64,000 nt of DNA from Capsaspora owczarzaki ATCC 30864 (lineage: Eukaryota > Opisthokonta > Filasterea): assembly GCF_000151315.2 (NCBI RefSeq), contig NW_011887297.1, positions 659,587 through 723,586 on the forward strand, given 5' to 3'. Under the pieces are notes generated by a model. The model searched no databases. It had not been told where the DNA came from and saw nothing but the letters and a program-made list of their open reading frames with translations. Of this stretch, positions 18,740 to 28,667 are shown in pieces (position 1 is the stretch's first letter; the number at the start of each line of letters is the position of its first letter). The translations under genes and the position numbers were made by a program.

Positions 18740-20718
18740 ATGAGCGACCTTGCCTTCCTCGATGACGACGAGAACGCAGAGCTCTACGACTATGAAGAGC
18801 TAGCACAAGACTACGAGGACGAGGACGGCGACGGCGGTGAAGCGGACGAAGACGAGATCGAGGAGCAACAACAGCAACAACAACAACAGCAGCCGCAGCA
18901 GCAGCAACAAGCACGGCACAGACACAAACGACCACGCATTGACGACGACGACGACGATGACGAGGACGGTGGCGGCGGTCAAGGCGACGAGGACGAGGAC
19001 GAGGACGACGACTTTAGCGCCGCCGTTCGCCCGCCATCGCGCCCGGGACGAGCCGCCCGCGCTGCATCCTCCAGTGGCTCTGGCGCAGCAACAGCAGCAG
19101 CAACGCCGTCAGCAGGACGAGGCGGGCGCGGCGGGCGCGGGCGAGGCGCTGGGCGTGGAAGCAGCGCTAGTCCTGCGACTCCTGCTCGCGGACGAGGACG
19201 AGGCAGGGGTCGCTGGGGTCCGCGCACACCGGGCGCCAATAATGCGAGCTCGACTGCTGCAAGCTCAGCCGCAGGGTCGGCGGCGGGATCGGCCGCTCCA
19301 TCGGCTCCAGCAACGCCTGCAGGCGCGCAGCCAGCATCCAGCTCACGTCGCGGCCCGGGCCGACCGCGCAAGCCTGCCGTCAATGACGATGGGTCGGACG
19401 CCGAGGACGCTGATGCGTCGACGCCAGTCAGGACCAGCAGGCCGACGGCTCCGAGCGCCATCGTCATGGTCGACTCGCCCGGCAGCGGTGGCGAGCTGCA
19501 GCAGCCGCAGGTACCGTCGCGCAGACGCGCAGCTGCCCCTTCGCGCATCCGAGACATCCCAACAGACGAGGAAGACGACGATTTCCTCGATGATCGCGAT
19601 GACGACGAATCCGAGTCGGATGACGAGTACCGAAGCCGCAACGAATCCGACTCTGAATTGGCACGGCGGCCTGGCAGGCCTCCCGCAGGTCGTGGCGAGG
19701 CTGGATCGCCCTTCGGAGGTGACTCTGGCTCGCTCACTCCAGGATCTGCTGGCCAGCGTGTGCAGGCGGGCTCTGGGCGAAAGCGCGGTCGTCCGCCATG
19801 GAAAAACCTGCTGCAGCGAACTCCGGGCGCAAACTCTCCCGCCGGTGCATCGCCCGCGCCATTCACCATGCCAGCGACAGGTGGTAGCTCTAACGCCGCG
19901 TCCACGCCGGGCACTGGCGCATACTCAACACGAGGCCCGGGCAGGCCACCCCGAAGCGCTTCCTCTGGCCCCACACCCATGCAGTTTGACTCGCCCGCTG
20001 ACGGTGAGGCTGCTGCTGTCACGCGGCCCAGTCTCAACCCTCGTAGTTTCCGCAAGGAGCGCGAGGCTCAACGCAAGCGTCTTTTTTCGAAAGAAAGTGA
20101 GTTTCGTTTTTTGTTTTTTTTTGTTGTTGTTGTTTGTTTGTTTTTTTTTTGTTTGTTTTTTTGTTTGTTTGTTTGCGCAGACGAGGATTTGTCTGTGTCT
20201 TTTGATTTTGGTCTCACCTGGTGTCGTTTTTGTTGGCGTGGCTGAACCTGTCCTGCAGTGCGCGTCATGATGTATGGATTTGGAGACTCGGTCGATCCGC
20301 AACCGGAATCGGCCGATCTATTGGAAGACGTGGTACTCGAGTATATTGGCGATCTGGTGAGTTTGAGGGTTTTTGAATGTGTGATTGGCCGAACCGCTTG
20401 CTTTTCTCGTCGTCGGTACCAATGATTTTCATTTTTTTTTTTGTTTTTTTCGAATCAGTGCAAAAAGGCCAGTGTTCTCGCCTCCTCCCGCGGCCAGTTG
20501 CAAACTGAAGACTTTATTAATATTATTCGACGAGACCCGAAGAAATACGGCCGTGTTAGGGTATGTCTTTTTGTCTTCTGCCAGCGGATTGCCGTATTTC
20601 TCACTTTCGGGGGTGGGGCGGTTTCTTGTCTCATCAGGAACTGCTCGTTATGCACGAAGAAATCAAGCGAGCACGACGTGCCGTGGACGAGAAGGAATAT
20701 GAACGCGAGAATCAATGA
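18740..20718 (+). CDS. TAF13: TAF13 with long acidic and AT-hook N-terminal extension
   Basis: Four exons: 18740..20096, 20259..20356, 20459..20560, 20638..20718 (phases 1, 0, 0), about 545 residues. The last ~93 residues are a clear TAF13 histone fold: MMYGFGDSVDPQPES, LLEDVVLEYIGDL, QLQTEDFINIIRRDPKKYGR, then ELLVMHEEIKRARRAVDEKE. TAF13 pairs with TAF11 in TFIID and contacts TBP. Known TAF13 proteins are about 120-170 residues long. Here exon 1 adds ~450: an acidic, poly-Gln start, Arg-Gly runs, and at least four AT-hook cores (PGRPRKP, RRPGRPP, KRGRPPWK, PGRPPRS). The frame and the donor GTGAGT at 20097 join extension and fold directly, so this looks like one protein. Confidence 0.87.
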
Positions 20719-20884
20719 GATTAGGGCTCAAAAGCCATTCATTTATCTTTTCTTTTGTTTTTTTGGTTTGTTTCCCAATCGATTGTCACAACAAAATTCA
20801 AACATACACACTCGACACCGATAGCAGCACTGCCGCAGCGCGCGCAACAATACACCATCACACACACACAAACTCGCTCGCAGC

Positions 20885-22618
20885 TCATCGTGAGTTGGGC
20901 GAAGCGTGCTTCTTCAAGCAAACCTTGTCGTAGGCATCCATAAAGACACCTTCGGCGTTGTGCTTGGCGCGCAGCTTGTCGTACAGGGTGCAGTCAAACA
21001 TTTGGCGGAACTGGGCGCGAGTCATGTGCGTCTGGGCGTAGAGCGCCTGGTAGCCGCGGTTGTCAATCAGCCAGGACTCCATTTCGCGGAGGGACTTTTC
21101 GGCCTCGTAGTTCTTGACACCGGGGATAAAGTACATGCCGACATCGACGTACATTTCATAGTTCTGGCCCTTGGGAAGAGAGGCAGCAGGCTTGAGCGCG
21201 CCTTGCGGCTCGGTCTTGTACGTGCGATGGCCGCAGAGCCAGATGGGGTAGCAGCGGAAGGTCTTGTCAAAGTAGGTCAGGGCGTCGCCGAGCACGGAGA
21301 CCGGGACGAGCAGATCTTGGACGACCATCATTTCGTCGTGGTACTCGCGAATCGACTTGGGCTGCGTCAGTTTGAGGAAGGAGATCTTGGGGGGCATCAT
21401 CCAGCCGCAGAGCACACGGAAGATGGGGTTGTTGCCCATGGGCACGATCAGCTCGCCCTGCCAGAAGATGGAGCGTGTGTGACGGTGGTAGTAGTCGCGA
21501 ATCGGAATGTACTCGTCGTACACGCTGGTCGCATCGATTTGGCTCGTGTTGCAGAACACGCTGCAGACGCGCTCGAGCATGCTGGGGGCGGCGTTGCCGC
21601 GGCGCTTGGCAGCGATGGCCTTGTGGAGGATGGTCTGGACGTGCTTGTAAAACCACGGCTTGTACCACAGGCCGATGCGGTTGACGCGGGCAAAGGGACC
21701 GGGCGGAGCGTCCACAAAGTTGCCAGTCATAATCACGGCAGTCTCCTTGTCGTACATGAGACCCTCGACAAACTCGGGCACGGAGGACGGCGATCGCGCA
21801 TCGGGCACGTCGGCACCGCCAGTCATGGCCTGCTCGAACGCCTTGGTGACGCCGTCGACGCCCTGACCGAAAACGGGGCGGTAGACGAGGTGGACCCAGT
21901 GCTGGATCGGAATGATGTTAATCTCGACAGCCACAAGGAAGCCAAGCGCGCCGTACGACCACGGCAGGCCGTGGAAGAGGTCCTTGTGCTCGTTGGTCGG
22001 GGTGGCGCGGATGAGCTCGCCGCTGGCGACAACAACCTCGTAGGCGGTGCAAGTGTCGCAGAACAAGCCGTACTTGTGGGACGAGCCCTCAATGCCATAT
22101 CCGTTGACGAGGCCGCCGACAGTCAGATCGTCGAGCTCGGGCACCACGGGGATGGTCCATCCGTGCTTGGCGAGGGCCTTGGTGAGCTGGCCCATCGAAA
22201 CGCCGGGCTCGACGCGAACGGTGCGGTTTTTGGTGTCGATGGCGAGCACGTCGTACAGATCGATCTTGATCTTGTTGCAGTTGGTCTTGTAGTCCTCTGG
22301 GCGGATGGAGATGGAGAGCCACTCGCTGCGTGCGGTGGCGAGACGGCCGCCTGGGCGACCCGCCTTGTTCCAGTTGACAACCTGGTCCTGGATCGCCTTG
22401 ACGCGGCGGTCGTGCAGCTTGGGCGCCGCCTGGAACAGCTCGTAGAAGATCTGGCGGATTTGCCAGAGCTTGTCGTACAGGAACGACAGCGGCAGGACGA
22501 TCGGGACGACAAACAGCCAGCGCCACTCGATCAGCAGCATGGTGAGTGCCGACGGAGCGCCTCCGCGGCCCGACGACGACGACGACGACGACGACTTGTT
22601 GTGACTTTCGTTGGCCAT
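20885..22618 (-). CDS. DHCR24: Delta24-sterol reductase, DHCR24/DWF1 family
   Basis: Intronless, 577 residues from ATG 22618 (MANESHNK, followed by a Ser run). One hydrophobic segment (LFVVPIVLPLSFLYD) anchors it to the membrane, as in seladin-1. The FAD-binding PCMH domain is intact: RTVRVEPGVSMGQLT, PVVPELDDLTVGGLVNGYG, then GSSHKYGLFCDT and GALGFLVAVEI. The C-terminal part (PMGNNPIFRVLCGWMMPPK; YYHRHTRSIFWQGEL) matches plant DWF1 and animal DHCR24. It reduces the C24 double bond of the sterol side chain using FAD and NADPH in the ER. An in-frame upstream ATG (22819) gives a Phe/Leu-rich leader that looks like UTR. It sits tail to tail with TAF13, 166 bp apart. Confidence 0.92.
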   Translation of the reverse strand: MANESHNKSSSSSSSSGRGGAPSALTMLLIEWRWLFVVPIVLPLSFLYDKLWQIRQIFYELFQAAPKLHDRRVKAIQDQVVNWNKAGRPGGRLATARSEWLSISIRPEDYKTNCNKIKIDLYDVLAIDTKNRTVRVEPGVSMGQLTKALAKHGWTIPVVPELDDLTVGGLVNGYGIEGSSHKYGLFCDTCTAYEVVVASGELIRATPTNEHKDLFHGLPWSYGALGFLVAVEINIIPIQHWVHLVYRPVFGQGVDGVTKAFEQAMTGGADVPDARSPSSVPEFVEGLMYDKETAVIMTGNFVDAPPGPFARVNRIGLWYKPWFYKHVQTILHKAIAAKRRGNAAPSMLERVCSVFCNTSQIDATSVYDEYIPIRDYYHRHTRSIFWQGELIVPMGNNPIFRVLCGWMMPPKISFLKLTQPKSIREYHDEMMVVQDLLVPVSVLGDALTYFDKTFRCYPIWLCGHRTYKTEPQGALKPAASLPKGQNYEMYVDVGMYFIPGVKNYEAEKSLREMESWLIDNRGYQALYAQTHMTRAQFRQMFDCTLYDKLRAKHNAEGVFMDAYDKVCLKKHASPNSR

Positions 22619-23231
22619 GTTTTCGGTTTTGTCTGAGTTTTGTGAGTGTTTGTTTTGATGTTCGAAATTCAAAAGCAACAGAAGACGAGCGAGGTAAAGG
22701 TCGCGTGTTTTAAAAAGTGGAGCAAAACGCCTGATTTCGAAACACGCCAATGAAAAAACAGCGAAAGGAGAAGATAAAGAAGAATAAAAAAAGAAAGAAA
22801 AGAAAGAAAGAGTGAACAAGCAAAAAAATCAGACACGCAGAAGTGAAATCACAAAACGGAATACTGGAGAATGGAAAGTGAATGGATAGAATGGAAACAG
22901 CAGGATTGCTCAAGATTTTCATGTGCTGGGATTCTGACAAGCGATTGACTTAATTGGATGAGCAGCACGGGTGTTGAAGGGTACACTCTAGGTTGAGCGT
23001 CTATTCGTTGGATATGCTTGTTGATGAATGAACACCACAAGCCAAACAACACAATCGGCTTCGTTTGTTTTTTCGTCGCTCAAAGTGTCCCGCCAGACTT
23101 GCCACCGGCAGCCTTGTTCGCGCGCCTTGGTCGGGGAAAATCCACAACACACATGACGCGCAGGCATGGAAGTGAGCTGTCTGTTTTCATAACGAGAAAC
23201 GCTTCGACAACAAACGGGTTTTTTGTTTAAC
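22619..23231. other. Intergenic upstream of DHCR24
   Basis: 613 bp with AAAGAAAG-rich tracts at 22740-22820 on the plus strand, giving T/C-rich sequence 5' of the sterol reductase, likely its promoter and UTR. The rest is mixed, with no convincing coding sequence on either strand. Confidence 0.5.
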
Positions 23232-24026
23232 TCACCGACGTTCAACTTCAAACTCTCGCTTCCATCGCTCCAGGAGCAGGGTGATTTGCATGGTCTCCTC
23301 TGAGTTGAGTTCATGCTCTGCGGGTTGTTCAACCAGCCAAGTGAGTTTGCTCTGAACGATCAGCAGAAGCGACCACAAGCCAGCATTGAACCTCCTCACC
23401 TTTGCGAAGCTTGTCCGCCTCAACTTCAAAGAGCTTGGCGTGGTAGCGGAACTCTGCTGTACGAAAGTCCAGCTTGCGATGGTTCAGGTCCATGCTGCTG
23501 ATCAGTTGACGATCTGTGGGGAGGAGCAAAAGACAGAATCGTTGAGCGATGAGGAACTCCTCAGAGATTCTGAAGCAGCAGGAATCTCGGCATGCGGATC
23601 ACACTCGTACAGTGCCTGGATTGATTCTGCGTGGTATTCCGCAAGTAGATGATCACGGCAAGTGAGCTCAGTAAGCGATGCGCATTCAAAAAAAGCGAAC
23701 GAGTTGGAAATTGGCGTTCATCTGGTTTCCCGCCAAAAAATAAACGAAACCGACAACAAGCGCCCGCTCACCTGAAGCGCTTCCAGAGCTTCCGTCGCTT
23801 CCTGCATCTGCAACGACCACTGGTTGCGCGAGAATGAAATCCCTGCGGCCGCGTCGGTGATGGACGCCGTCAGCAGTGTCGTCGCAAGGCCCGCGTCGTC
23901 CGTGTTTAGCAGCGACGAGGCGCGCGCGTCCATGGAGCCATACACGCTCTGATCGCGCTCATGGGTGAGATTCGCATTATAATGATTGCTTGGGTTGGCG
24001 TGCGATGATGATGAGCTCCACTCCAT
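23232..24026 (-). CDS. Predicted coiled-coil protein, unrecognised
   Basis: Four exons fit by phase: 24026..23772, 23666..23603, 23513..23400, 23317..23232, about 172 residues. The start MEWSSSSSH is followed by a polar region, then helical heptad-like sequence: MQEATEALEALQ, LLAEYHAESIQALYE, RQLISSMDLNHRKLDFRTAE, FRYHAKLFEVEADKL, TMQITLLLERWKREFEVERR. There is no signal or membrane segment. The shape suggests a small adaptor or subunit of a coiled-coil complex, but I do not recognise a family. Exon 2 (64 bp, donor GTGATC) is the least certain part. Its 5' end lies 148 bp from the stop of the NagA gene on the same strand. Confidence 0.55.
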
Positions 24027-24174
24027 TTTGCGAAAAGTGCGTGTTGACAAAAAGAACGAATTAGAGAATGACTGGGCTGTATTTGGCACAAAACGAACCA
24101 GTCCAGCTCACTCTGTCATCGAGCAAGCAAACATCAATAACAAAGATCAAGCCTCAGCAACAAGTCAAGCAAAA

Positions 24175-26271
24175 CTACCACGCCGACGACCAGGCCAAGC
24201 TACCAGCAATGTACGTTGCTTTGACATCGAGATTGTCGTTGAGAAACACAAAATCAGCATCTGCCTGGGACTTGAGAACGCCTTTGCGGTCTTGGATGCC
24301 AAGCATCAACGCAGGATGCAACGTGGCGGCGTCGATGGCCTCGACAATGGTGGATTCTGTTGAAGCAGGTTAGTCCTTGAACACTGCCCTCCTCCAAAAC
24401 AAAAACACAAAACAATGGGCACATCAATAGTACCTGCAAACTGCTTGAACAGTTTAACACACTGATCCATGGTGGCGATGCTACAGATGGCAAACCAAAA
24501 ACGGATGAGCAACGAAAACAAACAAAACGAAGACCTCAAGCCAAGCGCTGGGAAAACCGAGTCGAACTGACCTTCCAGCGAGCGTGTCGGTGCCATGCAC
24601 AGTTGCCTTGTTGTTTGCAATCTGAACTCGCATCGCACCGAGGTGGTATTCGCCAGGAGGAAGCCCCATAGCTGCGATGGCATCAGTCACTAGCACGCAA
24701 CCTATTTCCCAGAGGTAAAACCACACATTTGAGCAAGGAAACAGAGAATACAAGTACATCAAACCTCCTCTCGTTCGGTCGGAGGATTTTCCGCAAGCAC
24801 ACATCCTCTTACTGGGTCGGTTTGTGCGGTAGGCAATCGCAACAGCGGCTGGGTGGGTGTGCATTCCGTCAACAATCAAGCCATAGTGCACTTGTCGTTG
24901 GCGCGTGGCCAGGAGCCCGACCAGTCCAGGGTCGCGGTGATGAAACTGGAATGCGACGAAAGGTGAGTTGTAACGACTTCAAAATTGGCAACCATTGCTA
25001 GGAACGTACCGGAACCATGGCATTGAACAAGTGGGTAATCATGGACGCGCCTTTTGCAACAGCAGCTTCTCCCTTGGCGATATCCGCAGAAGAGTGGCCT
25101 GATGTTCAAAATCACCATGCCATCAACATCAGCTTCACGCAACAGCCAACGCCGCCCCTGCTTTTGCAATCACAAAGAACTTACCAAGAGATACAATAAT
25201 CCCTCGCTCAACAAGCGCGGGGATGGCGTCAAGGGCTCCGTCGAGCTCTGGTGCCAGCGTGACCATGGAAATGTTACCCATCGATGCCGAGCCGTATGTC
25301 TCGAGAACATCGGCCATTCCCCCGCCGATCGACCGAATAAACTCGGGAGGGTGTGCTCCATACTTTTGGTGGCTAATAAACGGACCCTCGACATGCGCCC
25401 CGAGGATTTCGGCGCCAGTGGTCGCCGTTCCTTTCTGGCGTGTGCACAAGGGTAGTAGCTGCGATTGCAAGTCATGGGGGAGAAGAAGAAAATATCAGCA
25501 CCATGCCACAACAAACACAGCACTTAGAACACTCCAAAAAGACACTCCTGTGGCCTTGGGCTGCTCACTTCATGGTATGTTTTCGGCTCGGAGGTGATAA
25601 ATGTCGGGCAGAATGCCGTCACGCCGTGTCGCGTCAGACCTTTGGCGACTTTGGCAAGACCTGGCCCAATCTCTTGCGCAGTGCAGGACGAGAAATCCAC
25701 GCCATACGCGCCGTTGATTTGCACGTCAATAAACCCAGGCGCCAGAATCATGCCATGGCAATCAATCCGAATGTCGCTCGGCTTTCGGACGTCAAAGAAC
25801 CACGCCTGCGGAAGAATAATCTTGCCGTGTTGGACGTAAATGTCTTCATGGACGAGTTTTTGGTCTCTGTCCCAAAACAATTGATCGAGTGCAAAAGTCG
25901 AAGCGAAGCGAGTTGTGAGATTGTGGCAGCAAAATTTGAGACTTTGTGCGTGTGTGTGCGTGCGCAGACAAAGGCGACTGCGTGATTTACCGCACGAGAC
26001 GGCAGTTGTAGAACTGGATTACGGCGTCTGAAAACCACACGCTTGGAGGGATGGCGTCAAGGTAGTGATGCGACGGTCGGTGGTCGATGTGCGCGTTGTC
26101 GAGTTGCTCTGCAACCGCATCCACAGCACCACTGCCGCCCGTTGTCTCGAAATGCGACCGCTCGCCAATCAGTCGGAAGACCTGAGATGAGGCTGAGCGC
26201 GACCGATTGTCGCTGGTCGCAGTCGCACCGTCACTGCTGCCTTGCGCGGGGAACACTGTCCGCTTGGACAT
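24175..26271 (-). CDS. AMDHD2: N-acetylglucosamine-6-phosphate deacetylase
   Basis: Eight exons on the minus strand: 26271..25991, 25866..25569, 25458..25185, 25098..25010, 24945..24813, 24701..24572, 24480..24434, 24356..24175, total 477 residues. The amidohydrolase barrel shows APGFIDVQINGAYGVDF, the metal ligand in HVEGPFIS, THLFNAM, HHRDPGLVGLL, GLIVDGMHTHP, VTDAIAAMG and DADFVFLND, in the same order as human AMDHD2. It removes acetate from GlcNAc-6-phosphate. An N-terminal ~75-residue extension (MSKRTVFPAQG onward) contains DNAHIDHRPSHHYLDAIPPS and is not part of the family. It is divergent from the deaminase gene at 27212. Confidence 0.92.
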
Positions 26272-27211
26272 TTCGCCACCGCTGCTTCGTTTTGTTTTCT
26301 GGACTGATCAGCTTTTTGTTTTGACGATTAAGATGACAGTCAACAAGCATTGGTAGGTCGATAATCCCCCCTTGTTGTTTCGTGTTGATCGTAGTCACCT
26401 GTGGCACTTGGAATGGAAGAATAATGTTCGAGGTCATCGTGAAAATCGAAAATCGAAAAAAGCGATATTCGCTGTCACTCAAATTTGCTTGTTAAAATCG
26501 TATGATTTGAGTTTTTTAAAGAAACACGAACAACTGCAGTGTGGAACGATTGTTATCAGTAGCGGCGTGGCGTGTCGAGCGCGAAGACTTTCAGCAGTGG
26601 CGTGTTGCTCCCCGAAGTGCTGTACTTTGTCTCCCTCTCTCTCCCTCCCTCCCTCTTTGTCAAGTCGCGTTCCATCGCAAGCACAACATGAACAAGACCC
26701 CAAGCACCAGACAAACACCGGCAAAACTTGAACTCTGCCGAATCGCGCGCGGTCGGGTCGGCAGCGTTATTGTTGGGGCAGATTATTGATTTTTTGTATT
26801 TTCCCGGTGGCCGTGCTGATCAAGCGAAAAAGGACACTATGGGGCTGACTCGGCTGAGCGAGCATTGCGTACTTGATTGCTATAGAGCTAGATTCACAAT
26901 CCGGCGAGTCGGAGGTGGGGGGGGGGGGAAAGGACGATAGCTGCCAGAGGTGCGGGGCATCATTCCACAGTCACACACTGAGGTGCACGTCGCTCTCTCT
27001 CCCTGCATTCTCGCTCTCCGCCGCTCGCGACTTTCATGCTGCCGCTTGTTTGGCGTGTCGTGTGTTGGAATCCACACTCAGAGACAGCGTGGCGATGCTC
27101 AATGCTGCTCTGCTCTCACTGTGATGACCGATTTCAATTTGTCTGTACAGGTCAGTCTTTCAACTTTTACTTCAACACCCGCACACACTCACACACGATT
27201 TTACATACGCC
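26272..27211. promoter_or_regulatory. Shared divergent promoter region of the GlcNAc catabolic pair
   Basis: 940 bp separate the ATGs of the deacetylase (minus) and the deaminase (plus), and no gene is seen between. Features include CT-rich runs at 26625-26655, a G run at about 26918-26928 and CA repeats just before the deaminase ATG. The arrangement suggests co-regulation, perhaps by amino sugars, but no specific operator is recognisable. Confidence 0.5.
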
Positions 27212-28424
27212 ATGCGCCTCATCATCAAACCCGCGTACGACGAAGTCAGCGAATGGGTCGCCATGTACGTCAAGACGCGCATTCGCGAGTTCAATCCCGG
27301 CCCGGATCGCCTCTTCACGCTGGGCTTGCCGACGGGCTCGACGCCGACGGGCACGTATGCCAAGCTGGTCGAGATGCACAAGGCTGGCGAGATCTCGTTC
27401 AAGTACGTCGTCACGTTCAACATGGACGAGTACGTCGGGCTGCCGCGCGAGCATCCCGAAAGCTACCACTCCTTCATGTGGAGCAAGCTCTTCAGTCACA
27501 TTGACATTGATCCCGCGCACGTCCACATCCTCAACGGCAACGCCCCTGATCTGCAGAAGGAGTGTGACGAGTATGAGCGCAAAATTGCCAGCTACGGCGG
27601 CATTGAGCTCTTCCTTGGCGGTAAACAAAAAATTTGCAGCTGCATTGGTGTTGAAGCTAGGGCTTGCCATTTCCGTTCTTCTGAGAGCTAACCGCGGTAT
27701 GAATGTCGTTATTGGCTGGCCGACCGACAGGTATCGGACCCGACGGTCACATTGCATTCAACGAGCCTGGCTCGTCGCTTGTGTCGCGAACCCGCATCAA
27801 GACCCTTGCCTATGACACCATTTTGGCCAATGCGCGCTTCTTTGGCCACGATGTCACCAAGGTTCCCAAGGTGAGGAGGCATGAGTTGGTGCAAAACAAA
27901 ATCACACAACTCGATTTACCGGCAAATGGTTGTTGTTGTGGTCGCCGCTGCTTTTTGTTTTGCTGCTTTTGCTCATTCCATGGTTGAATGCCTCATCCTG
28001 CAACACCACCCTTCTCCTCTTCTCCAGATGTCTCTGACTGTTGGCGTTGGCACGGTCATGGACGCGCGAGAGGTGCTCATCATCATCACAGGCGCTCACA
28101 AGGCATACGCTCTCTACCAAGCAATTGAGCAAGGCGTGAGCCATATGTGGACAGTCAGTGCCTTCCAAATGCATCCACGGGCCATCTTTGTTTGCGACGG
28201 TGAGGGCGGATTTGATTCTTTTAATGTGTTTGGTGGTCTGTTTTTTCCGAAACTCACCAGATTTTCTTTGAAAATCTCCAACAGAGGATGCAACCCTGGA
28301 ACTCAAGGTCAAGACAGTCCGCTACTTCAAGGGTATCATGTCGGTGCACGACAATCTGCTTGCGCCCGAAGACCGCGATCGTCTTGGCTCGAATATCGCC
28401 GCGACTCAGGGCAAAGCGCATTGA
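27212..28424 (+). CDS. GNPDA: Glucosamine-6-phosphate deaminase
   Basis: Four exons: 27212..27620, 27731..27870, 28028..28199, 28285..28424 (phases 1, 0, 1), 286 residues. [17 protein letters not shown] opens the protein. Then come [13 protein letters not shown] (phosphate loop), [12 protein letters not shown] (catalytic Asp near residue 72), [17 protein letters not shown] (general base Asp and His near 141-143, Glu 148), [15 protein letters not shown] and [10 protein letters not shown]. These are the conserved blocks of NagB/GNPDA1. It converts GlcN-6-P to fructose-6-P and ammonia, the step after the deacetylase encoded in the opposite direction just upstream. No sugar-isomerase extension is present, so it is the catabolic enzyme, not GFAT. 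Confidence 0.94.
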
Positions 28425-28667
28425 TCGGGACTTGAGTTTGTTTCGATACGTCGTGTGCTCGCATCACCCCAAACCACTTCGTCGTCGCTTCTAAAAACTT
28501 TTTGCAAATGAAGAAACCAGCTGTGAAATTTTTCAACGTTTTTATGTTGGGTTGAATACAAAATGAGGGGGGAAATAAAGGAATCAGCGATTAAGAAAAA
28601 GAGTTTTGGGCAGAAAACACAACACAAATTCCGGGCAGCAGCTGGGCTCCAGAAATATACAACCGCT

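Noticed and set aside
18979-20055. 358-codon minus-strand ORF opposite TAF13
   Set aside because: Pro/Arg/Ala repetitive translation of the complementary strand; no start context or homology pattern.
18837-20270. 477-codon plus-strand ORF in another frame of TAF13 exon 1
   Set aside because: Arg/His/Gln-rich shadow of the acidic and AT-hook coding frame; it does not join to the conserved TAF13 exons.
20906-22636. 576-codon plus-strand ORF opposite DHCR24
   Set aside because: It covers the sterol reductase in antisense, has no motifs, and arises from high third-position GC.
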